Shown piece after piece: positions 9,201 through 11,035 of a stretch of DNA of 11,035 nucleotides (positions are counted from its first letter, which is position 1; the number at the start of each line of letters is the position of its first letter). The translations under genes and the position numbers were made by a program. The notes under the pieces are model-generated. The model worked only from the letters and a program-made list of their open reading frames with translations. It searched no databases and was not told where the DNA came from. The DNA lies in NCBI GenBank assembly GCA_028565635.1, contig JAOXYB010057079.1:1-11035 (forward strand), in the 5' to 3' direction. Source of the DNA: Phoronis ovalis. Its lineage: Eukaryota; Phoronida; Phoronidae.

Positions 9201-9420
9201 TAAATTTCTTTGTTTTGTTTTTTGTCCATGCTGGCAAAACTGAAATCAGAGAGAATCAGAGAGAGTCAGAGAACAGAAAATCACACACCTCTTTCAACAT
9301 TTGATGCATTTCTTTATAGGCTGCAGATCCTTTCTTTGCTTGATGTTTGCGGTTCTGAGGGGGAGCTCCATTAACCAGCAACCATGTTCCCACTATTATC
9401 GTCAGCCAAACGAGTTGCAT
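150..9420 (-). CDS. Secreted astacin-family (M12A) zinc metalloprotease with EGF, CUB, EGF and MAM domains; 15 coding exons
   Basis: Predicted secreted or pericellular endopeptidase of 685 residues. The order is signal peptide (1 to about 19), propeptide (to 98, ending RKKR), astacin domain (99-294), EGF-like (297-327), CUB (338-466), EGF-like (473-505) and MAM (512-675). The zinc motif HExxHxxGxxHExxRxDRD is complete: ligands H193, H197 and H203, catalytic E194. The Met-turn is SNMHY, 245-249, whose Y249 is the usual extra ligand. Astacin disulfides should pair C144-C293 and C165-C185. All 14 introns are GT-AG with phases 0,0,0,2,0,0,1,1,0,2,1,0,1,0, and the exons sum to 2058 nt. The family processes matrix proteins, growth-factor precursors or hatching envelopes; the substrate here is unknown. 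Blastula protease and tolloid relatives share astacin-EGF-CUB, while meprins carry MAM. The family call is secure; exon edges were assigned by eye and only the 3' end is uncertain. Confidence 0.93.
497..672 (-). CDS. Exon 14: MAM domain, third segment (residues 589-647)
   Basis: Acceptor cgttctag, donor CAA|gtgagt, a full-consensus intron side. It contains YCVTFYYHMRGVDMGTLSL (592-610), the MAM signature CLxFxYHMxGxxMGxLxV, then FFKSGNQGNAWQKAYVLV (634 region), matching the SGNQGxxWxxAxV strand. C593 is the third MAM cysteine. Confidence 0.92.
937..1063 (-). CDS. Exon 13: MAM domain, second segment (residues 547-589)
   Basis: Acceptor ttctttgtttaag, donor TCAG|gtatgt, phase 1. It encodes GSTPSSSTGPYYGI, then YIYFEASSPAKAGDPARLNT and PYIS. 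This is the classic MAM block TPSxxTGP...GxYxYxEAS.P...GDxAxLxSP. The usual DHT after the TGP is replaced by YYG. Confidence 0.92.
1357..1463 (-). CDS. Exon 12: MAM domain start (residues 511-546)
   Basis: Acceptor ttttttcag, donor ACG|gtaagg. It encodes SLLTCDFNDNSDN, then a serine-rich step and FCAWQQDRTDKFNWIPNT. MAM domains start with a CxFE-like strand, then CxWxQ...DxFxW. C516, C530, W532, D538 and W542 fit that pattern. The insertion DNSDNSVSS makes the spacing between the two cysteines slightly long (13 residues). Confidence 0.88.
1641..1915 (-). CDS. Exon 11: end of CUB plus complete EGF-like domain 2 (residues 419-511)
   Basis: Starts after acceptor ttaacacag with RWCG, the fourth CUB cysteine C421 (partner C402), and runs through MLIIFDATD to GGFSFTAHA, the standard CUB ending. 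The same exon then holds a full EGF-like domain with cysteines 473, 478, 484, 494, 496 and 505: DPCLSSPCQNSGVCGN, then YICNCSPGITGINCE. The order PCxNxGxC...CxCxxGxxGxxCE is canonical. The donor is taken at GATG|gtatgt (phase 1), because reading on gives a stop at 1588-1590 while splicing here enters the MAM exon in frame. Confidence 0.9.
1916..2517 (-). other. Intron 10 (602 bp)
   Basis: Donor gtagga, acceptor ttaacacag, phase 2, inside the CUB domain. The plus-strand open frame at 2197-2385 has no ATG context or homologous motif and looks like chance. Nothing else seen. Confidence 0.8.
2518..2648 (-). CDS. Exon 10: CUB domain, middle (residues 376-419)
   Basis: Acceptor cttttttag, donor TCAG|gtagga, phase 2. 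It carries the CUB core strand pattern VIRITFDDFDVAF (383-395), then C402 and FLEVRY (405-410). Between C402 and LEV there is one residue fewer than in typical CUB domains (CxYDxLEV), and the tyrosine-aspartate pair used by calcium-binding CUBs is not present. The fold call is still firm because of the flanking halves. Confidence 0.88.
2874..2989 (-). CDS. Exon 9: CUB domain, first half (residues 337-375)
   Basis: Acceptor tattcatttag, donor CAG|gtaaac. It encodes GCGAVYTLTAGGSVQIQSPN then YDGQNGVYNVGDRCIYLIQ. This matches the CUB opening: CG, a Gly-rich turn, the SPNY motif (354-357) and a second cysteine before an aromatic (C370-I-Y). C338 and C370 are the expected first disulfide. Confidence 0.9.
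2990..3440 (-). other. Intron 8 (451 bp)
   Basis: Donor gtaggt, acceptor tattcatttag, phase 1, at the boundary of the EGF 1 and CUB domains. No exon or repeat recognised. Confidence 0.8.
3441..3566 (-). CDS. Exon 8: EGF-like domain 1 (residues 295-337)
   Basis: Acceptor gtttttcag and donor ACTG|gtaggt; phase 1 on both sides, a self-contained shuffling module. Six cysteines at 297, 301, 315, 317, 319 and 327 give C-x3-C-x13-C-x-C-x-C-x7-C, with CPYGLTG before the last. This tight CxCxC form is common in EGF-like segments directly after astacin domains. There is no calcium-binding EGF consensus at its start (DDCIN lacks the D-x-[DN]-E pattern). It links the protease to the CUB domain. Confidence 0.88.
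3567..4090 (-). other. Intron 7 (524 bp)
   Basis: Donor gtaaac, acceptor gtttttcag, phase 1, at the boundary of the astacin and EGF 1 domains. Featureless AT-rich DNA. Confidence 0.8.
4091..4217 (-). CDS. Exon 7: end of astacin domain (residues 253-295)
   Basis: Acceptor ttcattgtag, donor GAAG|gtaaac, phase 1. It encodes GFSVNDDPTIRV followed by a loop and the closing segment TGLTFYDAKGANLAYNCE. This matches the family pattern of an aromatic-Ser turn, a PTI strand and a C-terminal helix ending in the last domain cysteine, C293, partner of C144. The phase 1 intron after the domain is a standard module boundary. Confidence 0.88.
4218..5076 (-). other. Intron 6 (859 bp)
   Basis: Donor gtatgt, acceptor ttcattgtag, phase 0. 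It lies between the Met-turn exon and the last astacin exon. I see no coding exon or repeat array in it. Confidence 0.8.
5077..5271 (-). CDS. Exon 6: astacin active-site helix and Met-turn (residues 188-252)
   Basis: This is the most diagnostic exon. After acceptor cttttttag it reads LGTI, then AHEFGHAIGFHHEQKRSDRD at 192-211, an exact match to the extended astacin zinc signature. H193, H197 and H203 bind zinc, E194 is the general base, and E204 normally contacts the mature N-terminus. A helical segment follows, then an HNFYK block, and the exon closes with SNMHYSLT (245-252), the Met-turn M247 and the tyrosine ligand Y249. Every catalytic residue is present, so the enzyme is expected to be active. 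Donor ACG|gtatgt, phase 0. Confidence 0.96.
5272..6175 (-). other. Intron 5 (904 bp)
   Basis: Donor gtaagg, acceptor cttttttag, phase 0. Mostly AT-rich. It holds a locally G-rich patch at about 5781-5850 with several GGGG or GGG runs, and a TTAATTAA-rich stretch at about 6011-6040. No exon is visible. Confidence 0.8.
6176..6245 (-). CDS. Exon 5: astacin domain, GCSS-VG segment (residues 164-187)
   Basis: A 70-nt exon after acceptor tttgtgcag. It completes G164 and continues CSSYVGEIGGAQTLNLAEPG and CLG. This is the conserved GCxSxVGxxGGxQxLxL...GC block of astacins, with C165 and C185 forming the second disulfide. It ends GGG|gtaagg, phase 0, directly before the catalytic helix encoded in exon 6. 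Confidence 0.92.
6246..6732 (-). other. Intron 4 (487 bp)
   Basis: Donor gtaagg, acceptor tttgtgcag, phase 2. AT-rich; nothing recognisable beyond short AT-palindromic stretches around 6410-6450. Confidence 0.8.
6733..6953 (-). CDS. Exon 4: furin-type site and N-terminal half of astacin domain (residues 91-164)
   Basis: Begins after acceptor tctcttag with NQTHRKKR, where RKKR (95-98) is a proprotein-convertase type site. The mature enzyme would start at K99, ten residues from W108; as I recall the family, BMP1 has the same spacing from its RSRR site to its VW. Astacin signatures follow: RLWTNAVVPW (106-115), a helix around SVWEALAHWE (131-140) and TCIRF (143-147), where C144 is the first domain cysteine. 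NQT at 91-93 is a possible N-glycosylation site in the propeptide. Donor GG|gtaagg splits codon 164 (phase 2). Confidence 0.92.
7089..7116. repeat. Short TG-rich simple repeat in intron 3
   Basis: An irregular run of gtgtat / gtgtgc / gtgtat units on the plus strand, a simple-sequence tract typical of intronic DNA. No function is suggested. Confidence 0.6.
7235..7300 (-). CDS. Exon 3: propeptide (residues 69-90)
   Basis: A 66-nt, phase 0-0 exon between acceptor tatattttag and donor GAG|gtacag. It encodes SQKSLPVQRTKDDQQEDELL plus PE, a strongly acidic stretch. In most astacins the zinc-blocking FxGD motif lies in this part of the propeptide; nothing like it is visible here. Support is splice sites and frame continuity only, so the confidence is a little lower than for the domain exons. 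Confidence 0.78.
7442..7513 (-). CDS. Exon 2: propeptide (residues 45-68)
   Basis: A 72-nt exon between acceptor ttatttgtag and donor AAG|gtgagc, phase 0 at both ends. It encodes SNKEAQIAKKLSSERAIING and four more residues, a charged helix-like propeptide piece. It has no domain signature of its own. It is accepted because both splice sites are good and it links exons 1 and 3 in frame. As a phase 0-0 exon it could be skipped without changing the frame. Confidence 0.8.
7962..8671. repeat. Large imperfect palindrome (foldback repeat) in intron 1
   Basis: The left arm (about 7962-8320) and right arm (about 8322-8671) are reverse complements of each other with scattered mismatches and small indels, centred at 8321 with almost no spacer. 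The best block pairs 8036-8072 with 8570-8606 at 36 of 37 bases. Others include 8098-8117 with 8522-8541 and the segment around 8140-8215 with 8425-8500. The centre is itself a small palindrome (8313-8329). It could be a foldback or MITE-like transposon, or two inverted copies of one repeat. The open frame across the left arm is broken by stops in the right arm, so it is not coding. No clear target-site duplication was found at the outer ends. Confidence 0.85.
9245..9274. repeat. Three tandem copies of a 10-bp unit next to the intron 1 donor
   Basis: Units atcagagaga, atcagagaga and gtcagagaac follow each other; the first two are identical. On the transcribed strand the array is a pyrimidine-rich tract ending near gatttcag, which resembles a splice acceptor only about 50 nt after the exon 1 donor. 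Confidence 0.8.
9289..9420 (-). CDS. Exon 1: start codon, signal peptide, start of propeptide (residues 1-44)
   Basis: The ATG lies at 9418-9420, and in-frame stops TAG and TGA sit in the leader just upstream, so no longer N-terminus is open. Residues 2-16 are a hydrophobic run (LVWLTIIVGTWLLV), and small residues at N17-G18-A19 fit signal peptidase cleavage near 18-19. The rest (PQNRKHQAKKGSAAYKEMHQ and onward) is a hydrophilic, basic propeptide. The exon ends at KE with donor AG|gtgtgt, phase 0. The start choice is well supported by the signal peptide and by a correctly spaced promoter. Confidence 0.88.
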
Positions 9421-9524
9421 GATAACAGCCGTCAAATTTTTGTTCTCTCAACTCTGCGGAACAAACTACGAAATTACACGACAGATATGCTTCTTCCAGC
9501 AGACTGTAACAGTTGTGTATAACT
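9421..9524 (-). other. Predicted 5'UTR of the astacin gene
   Basis: About 104 nt between the predicted initiator A (9524) and the start codon. It contains no upstream ATG. In-frame stops precede the start codon, so translation should begin at the ATG at 9418-9420. The true start site depends on the promoter call. Confidence 0.6.
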
Positions 9525-9545
9525 GAATTTAAGACTGCACAAGCA

Positions 9546-9554
9546 CCTTTTATA
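9546..9554 (-). promoter_or_regulatory. TATA box of the astacin gene
   Basis: On the minus strand this reads TATAAAAGG, a near-perfect TATA element. A strong initiator, TTCAGTT at 9527-9521, lies downstream with its A at 9524, thirty bases from the first T of the TATA box. That is the standard distance for focused transcription, so the start site is placed at about 9524. Both elements are visible; use of the site is inferred. Confidence 0.75.
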
Positions 9555-10954
9555 ATTTCTCTTCACGTACTCTCTGTTACTGAATTCATGTATATGTATA
9601 ACATATTTTTTAAACAAACACCATTGTAATAATATGATAACTGTATTAGAAAACGTGCGCAACTCTGAGGGCGTAAAGTACAGAAACCTGTGCGGTGCAA
9701 ACTAATTCTTTTTTGTTTTGCAGAGACGAACTGAGAACGTTTATCCGATGATTTGAAGTTTGCAAAGCATGCATGCATGTACGGTGACTGCTGTTACCTT
9801 CGCGAACTCGACATGTACTTGTACATTATATGTAAGATAACACAGGATGTTTTGAAAGGTCAGATCTCTTTATTTTGTTTTGGTTGATAACGTAATGCAT
9901 CATTTCATTTTTTGTATATCGTATATAAATTGCTTTAATAATAAGCATGTTGCCAATTCAAAAGCGATAGTCTAAGAAAAGCCTCTGCTGATTTTGGCAT
10001 ATCCTGACAATGTTTATGAGCTCAATCAATAATACAACGCTCAGTTTCTCCTTCAATTATAGCATTTTCTTAAAAACGAATTTCTAATCCACCGGACTCA
10101 GATTACGTAATGAAAAAAAATGAAGTTTGTATCACAAATGATACAAGTTGGAATGTTTAGACGCGCAGAAATAAGTTCTTCGAAGTAAGCTAGCTTAGTT
10201 GGCTGTCAAAACCTTAAAAATAATAAATACATGCAGATTTCCTGATGCATGCAAAATAATTATAAATTGGGCATTATTAATCAAAAACATCGCATAAAAA
10301 CCTATTCAATGACAAAAGAGTGTAACAAATCTAGGCTCCCTGTTTTCCTGAAAATTGGAAAAACAGCAATTTTCAAAGTTTCACCTACTTTCTTAAAGGC
10401 GATGCAATCAATTCAAAGAATTAAGGAGCGGAAGTAAAACTTCTCAGTTGTCTTGGAAACTTTTCGATATAGTTTTCAACAATAGGCCTCCAAATCTGGC
10501 AGTGGAGCAAGGTGCGGTTTCAAGATTAGATATAGCACAACTTTATTGTAAACAGTTATTAATTCCGCTTTAAATAATTTAAATGTAGACACCGTGCTTT
10601 CATTGATGTTTACGAAGACTATGATTATTACATGTTCAATGATCATTATGACATTTATGTAATTTACAGGTGAATGTGTCATTGAATAAGAGGTTCTTAT
10701 TCACTGATATAAATATGCTACAGGCAATGAAAACTTGTGTAACAGGCCCAATTAGTGTGTGATTAACCCGGGATGAATAAATACGTTTTTATGTAACATT
10801 GGAGGCAGGGTAAACGAACGTTTGCCCCTGTTTTTCGGTGTCACATGAACATGTTGCACGAACTAGAACAATGTCCCGATATATCAAAAGAGGAAATGTT
10901 GCAAGCGTTTTCAACTGATTATGCAAATCCGGATTTTTACTTCGTGAGAATTCT
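9555..10954. other. Upstream non-coding DNA
   Basis: About 1.4 kb beyond the TATA box. Short open frames on both strands (for example 10249-10437 plus and 10476-10682 minus) show no known motif and no splice structure, and are of chance length for AT-rich DNA. A forkhead-like TGTTTGTTT (coding strand, near 9614-9622) and a GCATGCATGCATG run (near 9767-9779) could be regulatory, but short matches like these occur often. Confidence 0.55.
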
Positions 10955-11035
10955 CCCGGGCCCGGGGGGGTGGTCAATATGAAAGTGGGTACCCATGTTC
11001 CAACATGACTTTTCAAAAAAGCCCCTAACGAAGTG
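10955..11035. repeat. Possible edge of a dispersed repeat
   Basis: A 16-base pure G/C run (10955-10970) begins a stretch of clearly different composition from the AT-rich DNA before it, continuing with gtgggtacccatgttccaac and a short gcccc end at the window border. The abrupt change suggests the end of an inserted repeat cut by the window. No second copy is visible here, so this is only a suggestion. Confidence 0.3.

Larger units (their letters stand above)
7514..9288 (-). other. Intron 1 (1775 bp)
   Basis: Donor gtgtgt, acceptor ttatttgtag, phase 0. It separates the signal-peptide exon from the propeptide exons. Apart from the palindrome and the 10-bp tandem repeat, it is AT-rich sequence with no exon-like reading frame that I can support. 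A search by eye for codons giving an FxGD propeptide motif found none. Confidence 0.75.

Noticed and set aside
10476-10682. Minus-strand open frame upstream of the promoter as another gene
   Set aside because: No domain, signal peptide or splice partner; composition like the surrounding non-coding DNA.

Overview
This is animal nuclear DNA. It is AT-rich, with short coding islands separated by GT-AG introns, and nearly the whole window is one gene read on the minus strand. The extracellular modules (astacin, EGF, CUB, MAM) are metazoan. The base composition and intron sizes would suit a marine invertebrate such as a mollusc, but that taxon is a guess from style and not something the sequence proves.

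The gene runs from a core promoter near 9546-9554 down to a stop codon at 150-152. I rebuilt fifteen coding exons by hand. All fourteen introns are GT-AG, every junction keeps the reading frame, and the exon lengths add up to 2058 nt (685 residues plus stop). The product is a secreted zinc endopeptidase of the astacin family (M12A). Its order is: signal peptide (about 1-19), basic propeptide ending in RKKR (95-98), astacin catalytic domain (about 99-294, with the full zinc motif at 193-211 and the Met-turn at 245-249), EGF-like 1 (297-327), CUB (338-about 466), EGF-like 2 (473-505) and MAM (about 512-675), followed by a short tail.

Layout from right to left, in the direction of transcription: 9555-11035 is upstream DNA with no recognisable gene and a GC-rich, repeat-like patch at its far end. 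The promoter and a 5'UTR of about 104 nt lead into exon 1 (signal peptide). Intron 1 is the longest (1775 bp) and contains an imperfect palindrome of about 710 bp centred at 8321. Exons 2-4 carry the propeptide and the start of the protease. Exons 5-7 complete the protease. Exon 8 is EGF 1, exons 9-11 are CUB plus EGF 2, and exons 12-15 are MAM. A poly(A) signal at 14-19 agrees with the gene ending in the window, although a possible splice donor in the last exon leaves room for a longer isoform.

The most notable points are the module order astacin-EGF-CUB-EGF-MAM, a propeptide with no visible FxGD aspartate-switch motif, a CUB domain that seems to have lost calcium-binding residues, and the large intronic foldback repeat. 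I found no prokaryotic, viral, CRISPR or tRNA features.
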